Source: Alphaproteobacteria bacterium (GTDB taxonomy: Bacteria; Pseudomonadota; Alphaproteobacteria; ATCC43930; CGMCC-115725). Taken from it: 39,594 nt of DNA. Both the position numbers and the translations under genes were made by a program. Below the pieces are notes generated by a model that saw only the letters and a list, made by a program, of their open reading frames with translations, did not search any database and was not told the origin of the DNA. The stretch lies in contig JAFMSA010000001.1 in assembly GCA_017353855.1 (NCBI GenBank), forward strand, positions 1-39,594. Direction: 5' to 3'. Positions 8,456 to 17,794 of this stretch are shown piece after piece; position 1 is the first letter of the stretch; each line of letters starts with the position of its first letter.

Positions 8456-9140
8456 GAATGATCCGGATCGAAATTGCCCCCGCTACCGGGGAGCTCCCCC
8501 TCGGCGGCAACCGTCGGGGGCTCGCAGCTTGCCTGGCGGTCCTCCGCTCCCGCATGCACCCCGCATGCACAGGGTATGCACAGGGGGGCCCCGGGCGCAA
8601 CAGCACTTCCTGCGTGCCGTCAATGCTCAAGAACGATGCGTGGCGGTTCGGCCGACCCGCACCGCAAACCCTACACGAGGCAAATTCTGCTCGCACTGAC
8701 GCTGCCGCAATATTGGCTGGTCGATGCCGGGTGCGCGCAGGTGCAAACCGGGCATGCCTGAGCCGGGGTTGGATTGATATCGTCCACAGCGGGATGACGC
8801 CGATCGAGCAAGCTTGAGCGGCAACCACTGGCGCCGGCGCTGCACGATATCGCCAATGCCGCGGCTGCGATCAGGTTCGCATTTGACGCCAGGGCACTGC
8901 TAATTTGCGCGGTGCGGCATTAGCCTGACGCGATGCCCGGCCGCCTTCGGGGTCCGTCAAAACTTCTTAAGCCGAGGCACCGATCGTTCCGATCGCAAAT
9001 GGTCGGGCGAACGGGTTTGGCCTTTTTATTGGTCGGGCCTATCATAATGTGACGGTTTTCTGACACACCGAGATCAGGATGGTTCGCCGGCCCAGCTGCG
9101 GAGGTTCCTGCTTCGTCGCCCGTTTTTTAGAGGCGCAGCG
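8456..9140. other. Non-coding stretch upstream of the MFS exporter
   Basis: These 685 bp hold no gene I can support. Just after the MBL stop is a GC-rich imperfect hairpin (about 8491-8523) that may end that transcript. Three copies of a TGCAC-ended 7-8-mer lie at 8552-8581, spaced 11-12 bp. Nearer the MFS gene are the palindromic pair CGATCG-ttc-CGATCG (8981-8995) and a direct repeat GGTCGGGC at 9001 and 9031, exactly 30 bp apart; these are plausible operator sites but unproven. Confidence 0.5.
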
Positions 9141-10706
9141 GTGAAAACCGCTGCCCCGAGGCCTGCCGCCAACAGGGCCGCGCTGACGCTTTCGATCATG
9201 CTGGCGAACATTATGCAGGGGCTCGACACGACGATCGCCAACGTGGCGCTACCCCACATTCGCGGCAGCCTCTCGGCGTCGCTCGACCAGATATCGTGGG
9301 TCCTGACCTCCTATATTGTCGCGGCGGCCATCACAATGCCGCTGACCGGCTGGCTAGCTGGCCGCTTTGGCATCAAACACATCTTCCTCCTGTCGGTCGG
9401 AGGCTTCACGCTCGCCTCGGCGCTGTGCGGCAGTGCCACCAACCTGAGCGAGCTGGTGATCTATCGCGGGTTGCAAGGGATCTTTGGCGCCGGGCTTATC
9501 CCTCTGTCACAAGCAACTTTGCTGCAGATAAACCCGCCGGAGCGGCACGGCCAGGCGATGGCGGTATTCGGTGTGGGGACCTTACTGGGCCCGATCTGCG
9601 GGCCCGTTCTCGGCGGCTGGCTGACCTACGACTACAACTGGCGCTGGGTCTTCTACATCAATTTGCCGGTCGGGCTGATCGCCGGTTTCGGCGCACTGAT
9701 CTTCATGCGCGAAATGCGCCACGCCCGGCGTGAGCCATTCGACTTTCTGGGCTTTGCGACTTTAAGCCTGGGGATCGGCGCGTTGCAGATGTTGCTCGAC
9801 CGCGGCGAACTGAAAGACTGGTTCGGCTCGATCGAGATCTGGGTCGAGGCGACGATCTCCAGCGTCGCCTTCTACCTCTTCATTGTCCACACCGCTACGG
9901 CGACAGACCGCTCGTTCCTCAACCGAGACCTATTGAAAAATCTCAATTTTACGGTCGGAACCGTGCTGATGTTCATGGTGGGACTCATCATGAACGGCAC
10001 CTTGGCGCTGTTGCCGACGATGCTGCAGGATTTGATGAACTATCCGGTGCTGACGACCGGCCTCGTAACAGCACCGCGCGGCATCGGCTCGATGATCGCG
10101 ATGTTCGTCGTGGCGCGGGCGATCGGCCGTGTCGACAACCGGCTGATCATCTTGTTCGGCTTGCTGCTGACCGCGGGCTCGATGTGGCAAATGACCGGGT
10201 TCTCGCTCTACATGGGGATGGGGCCGGTGGTCACGTCCGGCTTGCTGCAGGGGTTTGGTCTCGGTTGTACGTTCGTGCCGTTGAACACGATCGCACTGGC
10301 AAACCTGCCGCGGCATATACTGACGCAAGGAACCGCCCTGCGCAGCCTGATGCGCAATCTCGGCGGCAGCGTCGGGATCTCGATCCTCGAGGCAAAATTG
10401 ACGGAGAATATTCAGGCGGTGCATTCCCGGCTTGTCGAGCAATTGCGGCCGGATAATCCGCTGGCGCGGGCGCCGCACCTCGCCGCTCCGTTCAGCCTGA
10501 CGGATCCGGCCGGCATCGCTGCGCTTAACGCCGAAGTGACCCGACAGGCTTCGATGGTCGCCTACCTCAACGATTTTGCGCTGATGATGATCATGGCGCT
10601 CGGCTCCTGCCTGGTTTTGCTGCTGCTGCGCCGGCCGCCCGGCCCCGCAACCAAGGCCGTGATCCCCGTTGGCGGCGCGGGGATGCGGCCGGGCCCAGCC
10701 GACTAG
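9141..10706 (+). CDS. MFS drug exporter, DHA2/EmrB-QacA type (14 TM)
   Basis: A proton-driven inner-membrane exporter of 521 residues. It begins with the DHA2 hallmark MQGLDTTIANVALPHI in TM1, followed by SWVLTSYIVAAAITMPLTGWLAGRFG (motif A region) and the TM5 antiporter motif around GPICGPVLGGWLTYDYNWRW. About 14 hydrophobic segments can be counted. It starts at GTG 9141 with a GAGG-like sequence upstream. No membrane-fusion partner gene or adjacent regulator is visible, so an EmrA-type partner, if needed, is elsewhere. Substrate unknown. Confidence 0.93.
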   Translation: MKTAAPRPAANRAALTLSIMLANIMQGLDTTIANVALPHIRGSLSASLDQISWVLTSYIVAAAITMPLTGWLAGRFGIKHIFLLSVGGFTLASALCGSATNLSELVIYRGLQGIFGAGLIPLSQATLLQINPPERHGQAMAVFGVGTLLGPICGPVLGGWLTYDYNWRWVFYINLPVGLIAGFGALIFMREMRHARREPFDFLGFATLSLGIGALQMLLDRGELKDWFGSIEIWVEATISSVAFYLFIVHTATATDRSFLNRDLLKNLNFTVGTVLMFMVGLIMNGTLALLPTMLQDLMNYPVLTTGLVTAPRGIGSMIAMFVVARAIGRVDNRLIILFGLLLTAGSMWQMTGFSLYMGMGPVVTSGLLQGFGLGCTFVPLNTIALANLPRHILTQGTALRSLMRNLGGSVGISILEAKLTENIQAVHSRLVEQLRPDNPLARAPHLAAPFSLTDPAGIAALNAEVTRQASMVAYLNDFALMMIMALGSCLVLLLLRRPPGPATKAVIPVGGAGMRPGPAD

Positions 10707-10793
10707 CCGCGGGCTCGGAGGGGTCGACTGCCACAGTCGTCAGCGCCGGCGCCGGGTCTGGAGGCGCCCCACATGTCGGTAAATCCCCAAACC

Positions 10794-11074
10794 AACTTTG
10801 TTGCACAGATCGGGTCGTTTGGCACGAGGAGCGGACGCCAGAGAGAAGGGCGCACGCTCTCCTGACCGGACAATCACATGTCATTTAAATTCAATGCGAA
10901 CCGAGACAGCCGTCATACCTCTCGGCAGCGGCACCAACGAATTGGGCGGCTTATGACCTCGCGGTGCGTCAGCACGGGAGCTTTATCGGATGGCTCACTG
11001 ACGCAGCGATTGCGGCGTGGAAGGCCGAGCCCCACGCGGCGAGCCAACCTTCAGCTATTTCGTTGCCTCGATGA
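10794..11074 (+). pseudogene. Remnant of an IS5-type element: transposase N-terminus with frameshift
   Basis: An ATG at 10878 opens a reading (MSFKFNANRDSR) resembling the start of IS5-type transposases (MPFKFNASRRHH-like). After a frame change near 10935 it continues as TNWAAYDLAVRQHGS, then WLTDAAIAAWKAEP, which matches the same family, and ends at the stop at 11072-11074. AACTTTGTTGCACAGATCGG at 10794-10813 looks like the left-end sequence of such elements. The remaining roughly three quarters of the transposase is absent. This is a dead fragment. Confidence 0.7.
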
Positions 11075-12613
11075 CCTCCGCTTGGTTCCGACGGAAGCGT
11101 GTCGCCCGGTTGATCTTGCAGCGACTGGAAAGCGGAAGACGCCATTCGCCGATCTACATTGGCTCTGCGACCGGCGATGAGTTCGGTTGGGAGCCGCTCT
11201 ATGAGGAGTACCAGCGAAAACTGCCCCTGATGCGGCTACAAATATCAGTTGGTCCCCGAGATCGGGAAGCACAATGGAAAGCCGCCCTCGCCGCCGGCAG
11301 TGGGGCCGCTGCGCAGAGAGGTCCGCACGCACCGCTGAGAACCGGGTCGCCAATTTGGAACACACCGATCGACGCGTCTACCAGCAGGACGGCGCTGAGC
11401 TGACTTGCCGGTCCTTGCGGGTCCGTCAACCGGCGACTGACTGCCTTCATGCGGACCCAGCCCAAATTAATCCATCTCTAGGAGTGTTACGACCAGACCT
11501 GTCTCGTCCGGTCCCGTCCTCCATTAGCGCAGTAGTGCATTGCGATCGCCATTGGACCGTTTTCACTGTGCTGGTGATCCAGGCGGCGCCGCGCAACTGG
11601 CACGTGACGGGTGGTGTTATTGTGGTACCGCTCTCGGTGCCGATCGCGATTCTGCAACTGTCGTTTCTCGACAATAGCATAACGCCGGGCCGCATCGCCG
11701 CCACGATCGGCCTGCTGATCGACGAGGTCATCGTCATGATCGAGCACATCGCTCACCCAGGGGAAGCGGCGGTGCTTCCCGCGGCCAGGGAGTCCTTTTC
11801 CCCGCCGTTCGGGTCGATTCTCGCGACGATCATCAATTTTCTGCCGCCGGCTTTTCTTTCCGGCGTCCTTGGCTCACCGGAGGCTCACCGGGGAGAGCTC
11901 AATATCGGTGATGGTGGCCATCGCGACGATCACTGGCATCGGCACTGAAATGGCGATCTTACTCCTCGGCGCGTACCAGGCCCTGGCGGAGACGGCCGCG
12001 CCAGGTGGCCTACGAAGCAGCGAGCACCCTCGCGATGATTCTCGCGCTGTTGCCGCTGGCTGCGGCGATCAGCGGCTCAGGCGACCAGCTGCTGCAGCCG
12101 CTCGCAATCGCCCTCATCGCCGGAATTGCCGTACTGTTGCCGCTCGTTTGGCTCGACCGCAATCAGACTTACGATCCCGGAGTAAGGCAATTCGCACCGC
12201 GGGTCTGGCTTGGTCCTCTGCTCCTTGGCGATGCGAACAGACGCATCAGCCAAGGCAGCATTGGCCCCGGTTTTTATGGCCGGCCGAGCGTATTCCCGAG
12301 GTTTGCGGTGTTTGCGAGCGCTACCTAACCTGCGCCGTGTCCTGCCCCAGGTCTCGGCGAGCACCTGAAGAGATCGTCCGGTGACCCGTTTCCCGGCGCA
12401 GGGCTGCAACCTACATCGCTGAGCAATCAAGCCGTTACGTCGCCTTCCGGACTATGATCGCCATAGAGCCGCTCAAGTAAATGCACGTTCATCCGGCTGC
12501 GGATCATGCAGTGCAGTCAGCACCGCGTCGCAGCCTGCCGCTCGCAAGAGTTCTCTCGCCGAGCCGCGGTTGCGTCGCGGAGAAGCGGCAATTCCCCGTT
12601 TGCCGGAGTTGGG
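11075..12613. other. Decayed region around the RND pseudogene
   Basis: Outside the pump remnant (11562-12180) this stretch has no convincing gene. A plus-strand reading at about 11050-11400 has ordinary composition but matches nothing I recognise and lacks a clear ribosome-binding site. 12200-12613 shows nothing. The region marks a deletion or insertion scar between the MFS gene and the CoA-transferase operon. Confidence 0.5.
11562..12180 (+). pseudogene. Degenerate RND efflux permease (CzcA/HAE-like), deleted and frameshifted
   Basis: Three consecutive readings in three frames give parts of an RND inner-membrane pump. At about 11600-11873 are TM4/5-like VIVVPLSVPIAILQLSF, then IGLLIDEVIVMIEHIA and INFLPPAFLSGVLG. 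At about 11890-11995 is SVMVAIATITGIGTEMAILL. At about 12005-12180 is the final membrane part MILALLPLAAAISGSG with QPLAIALIAGIAVLLPLV. The large periplasmic porter domain expected between the first and second parts is missing. No intact partner genes are nearby. Confidence 0.7.
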
Positions 12614-13282
12614 TTACAGGGCCGGGGCGCGCAGCGGGCGCAAGTCCGGGGCGGCATGCAGTGGCGCTTCGGTCTTGGCCTGCAGCGTCCGGAAATCGAT
12701 GTCGTCGACCAGTTCGCGCACGACAAGGCCCGCTGAGGTCACGTCGATCACCGCAAGGTCGGTGTAAATGCGGCGCACGACGCCGGCGGCGGTCAACGGA
12801 TAGCCGCACTGTCGACGGATGCGCGGTGCACCGGCGCGCGTCGTATGTTCGACGAGAACCCGGATTTCCTTCGCGCCGACCGCCAGATCCATCGCTCCGC
12901 CGACCCCCGGAGGGAAGTTCGGATCGTCCGTCGTCCAGTTCGCGAGATCGCCCTTCTGCGACACCTCGAAGGCGCCGAGCAATGCAAGATCGAGATGCCC
13001 TCCGCGGATCATCAGAAACGAATCGGTGTGATGCACATAGCTGCCGCCGGTCAGCAGCGTGACCGGCTGCTTGCCGGCGTTGACCAGGTCCCAGTCGACC
13101 TCGTTGTCGCCCGGCGCCGGTCCGACCCCGAGCACGCCGTTCTCGCTGTGCAAGACGATCTCGCGATCGGCGGGAAGAACATCGGCAACCAGCGTCGGCA
13201 ATCCGATCCCGAGGTTCACATAGGCGCCGTCGACGAGGTCCTGCGCGGCCCGCCAGGCGATTTGACGACGTTTCAGCGGCAT
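12614..13282 (-). CDS. 3-oxoacid CoA-transferase, subunit B (PcaJ/ScoB-like)
   Basis: A 222-residue family I CoA-transferase beta subunit. The catalytic glutamate is E47 in the motif HSENGVLGVGP, where it forms the glutamyl-CoA thioester. YVNLGIGLPTLVAD and GGHLDLALLGAFEVS are family-typical. A GAGGAG Shine-Dalgarno precedes ATG 13282. It follows subunit A by 13 bp and is last in an operon with a beta-keto-acid cleavage enzyme. Similarity to PcaJ is strong, but 3-oxoadipate, acetoacetate and dehydrocarnitine are all possible substrates. Confidence 0.92.
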   Translation of the reverse strand: MPLKRRQIAWRAAQDLVDGAYVNLGIGLPTLVADVLPADREIVLHSENGVLGVGPAPGDNEVDWDLVNAGKQPVTLLTGGSYVHHTDSFLMIRGGHLDLALLGAFEVSQKGDLANWTTDDPNFPPGVGGAMDLAVGAKEIRVLVEHTTRAGAPRIRRQCGYPLTAAGVVRRIYTDLAVIDVTSAGLVVRELVDDIDFRTLQAKTEAPLHAAPDLRPLRAPAL

Positions 13283-13295
13283 CCGGCTCCTCCTC

Positions 13296-13961
13296 TCAGG
13301 CGGGAACTTCGACGAGGCGATCGACGAAAATACCGGGGGTGATGACCGTCTCGGGATCGATTTCTCCCAACTCCACGAAATGGCGCACCTGCGCGATCGA
13401 CAGACTCGCCGCCATTGCCATCGTCGGGTTGAAATTGCGCGCGGATTTTCGATAGCTCAGGTTGCCCCAGCGGTCGCCGCGGTCGGCCGCGAGCAATGCG
13501 ACGTCGCCCTTGAGCGGCTTTTCCAGCACATACATGCGGCCGTCGATCTCACGGTGCTCCTTGCCCTCGGCGAGCCTGGTCCCCACTGACACCGGCGAAT
13601 AAAAGCCGCCGAGCCCGGCGGCGGCGCAACGCATCCGCTCGCTGATGATGCCCTGCGGCACGAGTTCGAGTTCAATGCGGCCCGCGGCATAGAGCTCCTC
13701 GAACACCACGGACCCGGAACTGCGAGGGAACGAGCAGATGATCCGCTTGACACGGCCCGTCGCAAGCAGTGCGGCGAGCCCGGTCCGCCCGGTCCCCGCA
13801 TTGTTGGCGACGATCGTCAGATCGCGCGCGCCCTGCTCGATGACCGCCTCACATAACGCGTCCGGGAGCCCAGCACCGCCAAATCCCGCGCACAGGATTG
13901 TCGCGCCATCGGGGATCCCCGCCACCGCGTCGGCAAGGCTGCGCACCCGCTTGTCGATCAT
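13296..13961 (-). CDS. 3-oxoacid CoA-transferase, subunit A (PcaI/ScoA-like)
   Basis: A 221-residue alpha subunit partnering the downstream beta subunit to move CoA from an acyl-CoA donor (usually succinyl-CoA) to a 3-oxo acid. AGFGGAGLPDAL (the CoA-binding glycine loop), IVANNAGTG, and GDRWGNLSYRKSARNFNPTMAMAA are characteristic of the PcaI branch. Its ATG abuts the TAG of the upstream BKACE gene with no spacer, so the two are probably translationally coupled. Confidence 0.92.
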   Translation of the reverse strand: MIDKRVRSLADAVAGIPDGATILCAGFGGAGLPDALCEAVIEQGARDLTIVANNAGTGRTGLAALLATGRVKRIICSFPRSSGSVVFEELYAAGRIELELVPQGIISERMRCAAAGLGGFYSPVSVGTRLAEGKEHREIDGRMYVLEKPLKGDVALLAADRGDRWGNLSYRKSARNFNPTMAMAASLSIAQVRHFVELGEIDPETVITPGIFVDRLVEVPA

Positions 13962-14897
13962 CTAGAATCCAACCTTATCGCCGCCCTTGAGTGCCAACAT
14001 CGCGCGGGCCTCGTCGGGTGTCGCAATCTCAAGCGACAAATTTTCGATGATCGACCGCACGCAGCTGACCTGGTCGGCATTACTGCGGGCGAGCTTGCCT
14101 CTGCCGATCCACAGCGAATCTTCAAGGCCGACCCGGACGTTGCCGCCCATGATGGCGCCCATCGATACGAGCGGCAGTTGGTGACGGCCGGCAGCGAGAA
14201 TCGACCAGGCGTATGAGTCGCCAAAGAGCTTGTCGGCAATCCGCTTCATATGGACGACATTCTCCGGATCCGTTCCGATCCCGCCGAGAATGCCGAAGAT
14301 CGTCTGGACGAACAGCGGCGGTTTGACAAGCCCACGGTCGAGGAAATGCGCCAGGTTGTATAGGTGCCCGACGTCGTAGCACTCGAATTCGAAGCGGGTA
14401 CCGCAGCCCTCCCCTAACTCCTTTAGGATCCGCTCGATGTCGGCGAAAGTGTTGCGAAAGATGAAGTCGCGCGTCATCTCGAGGTGCCGCGCTTCCCAAG
14501 GATACCTGAATTCCTTGTACTTCTCGAGCAGCGGAAACAGCCCGAAATTCATCGAGCCCATATTGAGCGAACACATTTCCGGCTTGGCGCGCAACGGGGC
14601 GGCAAGCCTTTCCTCGAGCGTCATCCCGTGCCCGCCGCCAGTCGTGATGTTGACGACCGCGCCGGTCGACTGCTTGATGCGGGGCAGGAATTGCATGAAC
14701 ACGTCCGGATCCGGGGTCGGCCGCCCGTCCTTCGGATCACGGGCATGAAGATGCAGGATCGCAGCGCCGGCTTCCGCAGCGGCGATCGCGTCGCGCGCGA
14801 CCTCGTCCGGCGTCAGCGGCAGATAAGGGCTCATCGTCGGGGTATGAATCGACCCGGTGACGGCGCAGGTGATGACGACCTTGCCACGCAGAGGCAT
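13962..14897 (-). CDS. Beta-keto acid cleavage enzyme (BKACE, former DUF849)
   Basis: A 311-residue TIM-barrel Zn enzyme that condenses a beta-keto acid with acetyl-CoA and cleaves it to acetoacetate plus a new CoA ester. Zn ligands are likely H49 and H51 (HLHARDPKDGRP) with a later Glu. VNITTGGGHGMT, CSLNMGSMNFG and GLEDSLWIGRGKLARSNADQV are signature blocks. The frame is open to 15026, but ATG 14897 has a strong GGAGGAG-type ribosome-binding site. It heads the operon BKACE - CoA-transferase A - B and diverges from the ABC importer. The substrate cannot be read from the sequence. Confidence 0.92.
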   Translation of the reverse strand: MPLRGKVVITCAVTGSIHTPTMSPYLPLTPDEVARDAIAAAEAGAAILHLHARDPKDGRPTPDPDVFMQFLPRIKQSTGAVVNITTGGGHGMTLEERLAAPLRAKPEMCSLNMGSMNFGLFPLLEKYKEFRYPWEARHLEMTRDFIFRNTFADIERILKELGEGCGTRFEFECYDVGHLYNLAHFLDRGLVKPPLFVQTIFGILGGIGTDPENVVHMKRIADKLFGDSYAWSILAAGRHQLPLVSMGAIMGGNVRVGLEDSLWIGRGKLARSNADQVSCVRSIIENLSLEIATPDEARAMLALKGGDKVGF

Positions 14898-15374
14898 CTT
14901 GCTCCTCCCCTCCTCCTCTCCGCCCCATAATGGCCGAGTTTGCGCCGCAGGTGGTGCGTCTTTTTTGCCCCCGAAATCGCAGCCGGTGCTTCCGCAATTT
15001 GAAATTGATCCAGCCTGCAACCACAAATAAGTGTAGATCTCGCTTTAGTTTAACGCTCGTGGCTTCCTTCAAAAGTAAATAGCTACTATCCCGCGAGTTC
15101 GTGATCAGATGATCGTCACCATCGCCGCTGCCCGGTCGCCGGCGCTGCGTTAACCCAGCGCCGCGCCTTCCGGTTCGCCACGCATACTCCCGGCTGGTTC
15201 ACTCCGATCCGCTAGCTCAGCAAAGCGAGCGCAAGGGTTTGTACCGGCTCAACGATCGATGCCGCGCTTGTACGCGCGGCGGCTCGGCTCTCACCTACAC
15301 CGGCTTGACGAGGCACCCCGAGGCTGGCAGGGTCCGCAAACAGCCTGCCGATAAGCGGGCGCACGGGAGGATAA
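14898..15374. other. Divergent intergenic region between BKACE operon and ABC importer
   Basis: These 477 bp contain the promoters for two divergent units. The AT-richest part lies at about 15000-15090. I see no strong consensus promoter, no regulator gene and no large inverted repeat. 15100-15370 looks like ordinary GC-rich leader ending in the livG ribosome-binding site. Confidence 0.5.
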
Positions 15375-16199
15375 ATGCGGGAGGCGTCGGCGGGTGTTTT
15401 GCCGGCTAGCGGACAGAGCGCCGGGTGCTTGCTTGAAGTGCGCGACGTGGCGCTGCGGTTCGGCGGCATCGTCGCGCTCGACGGCGTTTCTTTCGAACTC
15501 GCCGAAGGGCAAATCCTCGGCCTCATCGGGCCAAACGGCGCCGGAAAGACGACGCTCTTCAACTGCTTGTCGCGGCTCTATACGCCGAGCCGCGGCGACA
15601 TCCTGTTCGAAGGCCGCTCGCTGCTCGCACGCCCGGCGCACCGGATTGCCGAACTCGGCATCGCGCGCACGTTCCAGAACCTCGCCCTGTTCCCGCACCA
15701 ATCGGTTCTGGACAATGTACGTATCGGCGCTCACGCCTGCAGCAGCAGCGATTACCTCAGCGATCTGCTGGGCCTGCCGTGGGTGCGGCGGCAAGAGCGG
15801 GCGCTGGAGAGCGGCGCCCGGGCGCTGCTCGAACTGCTCGATCTCGGACCCGTCGCGCATGCGGTGCCGGAAGGGTTGCCGCTCGGCACCCGTAAGCGCG
15901 TCGAGCTGGCGCGCGCGCTGGCGGCACACCCGAAGCTGCTGCTGCTCGATGAGCCCGCAGGCGGGCTTAACCATGAGGAGGTGGCGGAGCTCGGCGCGCT
16001 GATCGGGCGTATCCGCAGCAGCCGTCGCATGACTGTGCTGCTCGTCGAGCACCACATGAACCTCGTCATGTCGATTTCCGACACGGTCGTCGCGCTTGAT
16101 TTCGGGCGCAAGATCGCGGAGGGCACGCCGGCCGAGGTGCAGCGCGACGAGGCCGTCATCCTCGCCTATCTCGGAAAGCCGCGGAACGAGCGGCAATGA
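15375..16199 (+). CDS. livG: Branched-chain-type ABC importer ATPase LivG
   Basis: A 274-residue ATP-binding subunit of a HAAT-family importer. Walker A GPNGAGKTT lies at 52-60, the Q-loop region at FQNLALFPHQ, the signature is the degenerate LPLGTRKRVELARAL, and Walker B is LLLLDEPAGGLNHEE. An H-loop His follows in VEHHMN. A 20-residue N-terminal extension precedes the usual start. ATG 15375 follows GGGAGG. It overlaps livF by ATGA. The symbol reflects the family; the cargo need not be leucine. Confidence 0.93.
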   Translation: MREASAGVLPASGQSAGCLLEVRDVALRFGGIVALDGVSFELAEGQILGLIGPNGAGKTTLFNCLSRLYTPSRGDILFEGRSLLARPAHRIAELGIARTFQNLALFPHQSVLDNVRIGAHACSSSDYLSDLLGLPWVRRQERALESGARALLELLDLGPVAHAVPEGLPLGTRKRVELARALAAHPKLLLLDEPAGGLNHEEVAELGALIGRIRSSRRMTVLLVEHHMNLVMSISDTVVALDFGRKIAEGTPAEVQRDEAVILAYLGKPRNERQ

Positions 16200-16903
16200 T
16201 GCTCGAGGTGCGCAGCCTCCACGCCTATTACGGCCAGAACGAAGCGTTGCACGGTATCGAGTTTGCGCTTCCCGAGGGCGGCATGGTGGCCCTGCTCGGG
16301 GCCAACGGCGCCGGCAAGACGACAACGCTGCGGGCGGTGTGCGGCATGGTGAGGACGACCGGCGAGATCCGCTTCGACGGCACGTCGATCGCCGGCCGCA
16401 CGACCGAGGAAATCGTGCGGCTCGGAATCGCCCATGTGCCAGAGGGACGCGGCACCTTCGTGCGCATGTCGGTCGAAGAAAACCTCCAATTAGGCGCGAT
16501 GAGCCGCCGTGACCGTGCCGCGATCGTCCGCGACGTGGACTGGATCTACGAGCGCTTCCCACGCCTCAGAGAACGTCGCCGGCAGCAGGCCGGTCTGCTC
16601 TCCGGCGGCGAGCAGCAGATGCTCGCGGTCGGCCGCGCGCTGATGTTGCGTCCCCGGCTGATGCTGCTCGATGAGCCGTCGTTCGGGCTGGCCCCGCTCG
16701 TCGTCGAGGAACTGTTCGCGATCCTCGCCGGCCTCAACCGCGAGACCGGCGTCGGCATGCTCATCGTCGAGCAGAACGCCGAGCTCGCGCTCGAACTGGC
16801 CGAGCGCGCCTATCTGCTGGAGACCGGGCGGATCGTTTTTGCAGGCCCGGCGAGCGAGATCCGCGAAGACGAAGCGGTGCGCCGCGCGTATCTGGGGTAC
16901 TGA
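16196..16903 (+). CDS. livF: Branched-chain-type ABC importer ATPase LivF
   Basis: The second ATPase (235 residues) of the importer. Walker A is GANGAGKTTT, the signature is LLSGGEQQMLAVGRAL, and Walker B is RLMLLDEPSFGLAP, all canonical. LivF forms a heterodimer with LivG on the cytoplasmic side of the LivH-LivM channel. The start overlaps the livG stop (ATGA) and the gene ends 12 bp before livH. Confidence 0.95.
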   Translation: MMLEVRSLHAYYGQNEALHGIEFALPEGGMVALLGANGAGKTTTLRAVCGMVRTTGEIRFDGTSIAGRTTEEIVRLGIAHVPEGRGTFVRMSVEENLQLGAMSRRDRAAIVRDVDWIYERFPRLRERRRQQAGLLSGGEQQMLAVGRALMLRPRLMLLDEPSFGLAPLVVEELFAILAGLNRETGVGMLIVEQNAELALELAERAYLLETGRIVFAGPASEIREDEAVRRAYLGY

Positions 16904-16915
16904 CGGGCGTTGCCG

Positions 16916-17794
16916 ATGCAGCTGTTGATCCAAGAAGTACTGGCTGGGCTCGCCAACGGCGCGATCTACGCGTTGACGGCTCTGGCCATCGTGATGGTCT
17001 TCCAGGCGATCGACCATCTCAATTTCGCGCAGGGGGAGATGGCCACATTCTCGACCTTTGTCGCGTGGCAGCTGATTGAGTGGGGGGTGACGTATTGGGC
17101 CGCTTTTGTCCTCACAGTCGCATTGTCCTTCGCCGGCGGCATCGCCATCGAGCGCGTCTTGTTCCGGCCGCTGCACAAGGCGCCGATTCTCGCCCTGCTT
17201 GTCGGGTTCATCGCACTGTTCAGCATCCTGAACAGCGGTGACGGCTACATCTGGAATTATACGATCAAGACGTTCCCGACCCCATTTGGCACCGCGCCTC
17301 TATTCGGTAGCGCATTGCTCGACGGGCATCAAGCCGGGATGATCGGCGTGACCGCCGTGCTGCTCGGCCTTCTCTACTTCTTCTTCCGTGGCACGCGGCT
17401 CGGTCTGGCGATGCGGGCCGCGGCGGCCAATCCGGAATCGGCGCGGCTAGTCGGCATCCGGGTCGGCTGGATGACGGCGCTCGGCTGGGGCATGGCCGCG
17501 GCGATCGGCGCCGTCGGCGGCATGTTGATCGCGCCGATCGTGTTTCTCGACCCGAATATGATGCTCGGCGTGCTGATCTATGGCTTTTCCGGTGCCGTTC
17601 TTGGCGGGCTGACGAGCCCGGGGGGCGCGGTGTTCGGAGGCTTTGCCGTCGGTGTCATCGAGAGTTTGGCCGGCACCTTCATCCCCTATGTCGGTCGCGA
17701 CCTGAACCTGACGATCGCGCTGTTGGTCATCGTCGCGGTGCTGATGGTCCGCCCCACCGGCATCTTTGGCCGCACCGTCGCGAGCCGCGTATGA
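16916..17794 (+). CDS. livH: Branched-chain-type ABC importer permease LivH
   Basis: A 292-residue inner-membrane permease. LANGAIYALTALAIVMVFQ followed by HLNFAQGEMATFSTFVAW is the LivH signature, and RAAAANPESARLVGIRV is the conserved cytoplasmic (EAA-like) loop that contacts the ATPases. I prefer ATG 16916; a TTG two codons earlier is possible. It overlaps livM by ATGA. Confidence 0.95.
   Translation: MQLLIQEVLAGLANGAIYALTALAIVMVFQAIDHLNFAQGEMATFSTFVAWQLIEWGVTYWAAFVLTVALSFAGGIAIERVLFRPLHKAPILALLVGFIALFSILNSGDGYIWNYTIKTFPTPFGTAPLFGSALLDGHQAGMIGVTAVLLGLLYFFFRGTRLGLAMRAAAANPESARLVGIRVGWMTALGWGMAAAIGAVGGMLIAPIVFLDPNMMLGVLIYGFSGAVLGGLTSPGGAVFGGFAVGVIESLAGTFIPYVGRDLNLTIALLVIVAVLMVRPTGIFGRTVASRV

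Noticed and set aside
13296..13961. Assigning the CoA-transferase firmly as pcaIJ of the beta-ketoadipate pathway
   Set aside because: Similarity is high, but no other protocatechuate genes are present and the operon partner is a BKACE enzyme, so the substrate stays open.
15291..16562. Long minus-strand frame opposite livG and livF
   Set aside because: It is antisense to two clear ABC ATPases with full motifs and has no domain of its own.
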